Assembly (NCBI GenBank): GCA_020024085.1
Contig: JAHHUG010000027.1
Location: forward strand, 1 to 14,021
Direction: 5' to 3'
Length of the DNA stretch: 14,021 bases
Origin: Christensenellaceae bacterium
Lineage (GTDB): Bacteria > Bacillota > Clostridia > Christensenellales > CAAEEZ01
Positions 13,937 to 14,021 of the stretch are shown in pieces (positions within the stretch are counted from its first letter, which is position 1; the number at the start of each line of letters is the position of its first letter). A model generated the notes under the pieces. That model was not told the origin of the DNA, searched no databases, and was given only the letters and a program-made list of their open reading frames with translations. Position numbers and translations under genes: made by a program.

Positions 13937-14021
13937 AAAATTTTATTGAAAAACTCTATTGAATAGGAGAGAATATAACTATTTCTGTATTTGAATACTA
14001 TTTTGAATACATTCGTAAACA
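13937..14021 (+). other. Right edge: Shine-Dalgarno and open frame without a normal start
   Basis: After the YcxB-like stop there is no terminator. AGGAGA at 13965-13970 is followed from 13975 by a frame open to the window end that reads ITISVFEYYFEYIRK. This frame has no ATG, GTG or TTG; only ATA (13975) or ATT (13981) fall near the site. It may be the beginning of a further gene cut by the window. Confidence 0.2.

Overview
The window reads as a chromosomal segment of a low-GC, Gram-positive-type anaerobe, most likely a member of the Clostridia. The reasons are the strongly AT-rich DNA, AGGAG-type ribosome binding sites before nearly every gene, sigma-A-like promoters, short hairpin-plus-T-tract terminators, and typical clostridial families such as a FeoA-FeoA-FeoB operon ending in a small Cys-rich membrane protein. 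I see no rRNA, tRNA, CRISPR array, insertion sequence, phage gene or integrase. It looks like ordinary core and accessory metabolism rather than a mobile island.

Layout, left to right. (1) 18-2570: a single-gene unit for a 12-TM RND/MMPL-type exporter, with its own promoter and terminator. (2) 2678-5264: a D-2-hydroxyacid (glycerate/hydroxypyruvate-type) dehydrogenase followed by a glycerate kinase. Together they could convert hydroxypyruvate to glycerate and then to a phosphoglycerate. The pair is preceded by a long, very AT-rich leader with repeated TATAAAAT elements and followed by a terminator. (3) 5315-8585: a ferrous-iron uptake operon feoA-feoA-feoB plus a Cys-rich FeoB-associated protein. 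The four reading frames are tightly packed, two of the three junctions overlapping. A large upstream control region holds a strong promoter and two identical 16-bp palindromes (GTTCGCAAATGCGAAC) exactly 57 bp apart. (4) 8747-10412: a membrane-anchored metallophosphoesterase whose catalytic domain probably faces outward. (5) 12256-10382, minus strand: adenine deaminase, convergent with (4) and sharing a bidirectional terminator. (6) 12554-13936: an MgtC/SapB-family membrane protein, a possible 43-residue peptide and a two-TM YcxB-like protein, probably one transcript.

Several obvious longest-ORF starts are corrected here. The upstream starts of the exporter and the phosphoesterase lie inside their own promoters. 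Those of glycerate kinase and adenine deaminase lie upstream of, or within, the Shine-Dalgarno region.

No clearly new multi-gene system is visible. The most unusual signals are regulatory: the twin palindromes before feoAAB, which do not match the Fur box or other operators I know; an orphan terminator-like hairpin between the divergent adenine deaminase and MgtC genes; the repeated palindromic leader of the dehydrogenase; and the small reading frame between MgtC and the YcxB-like gene.
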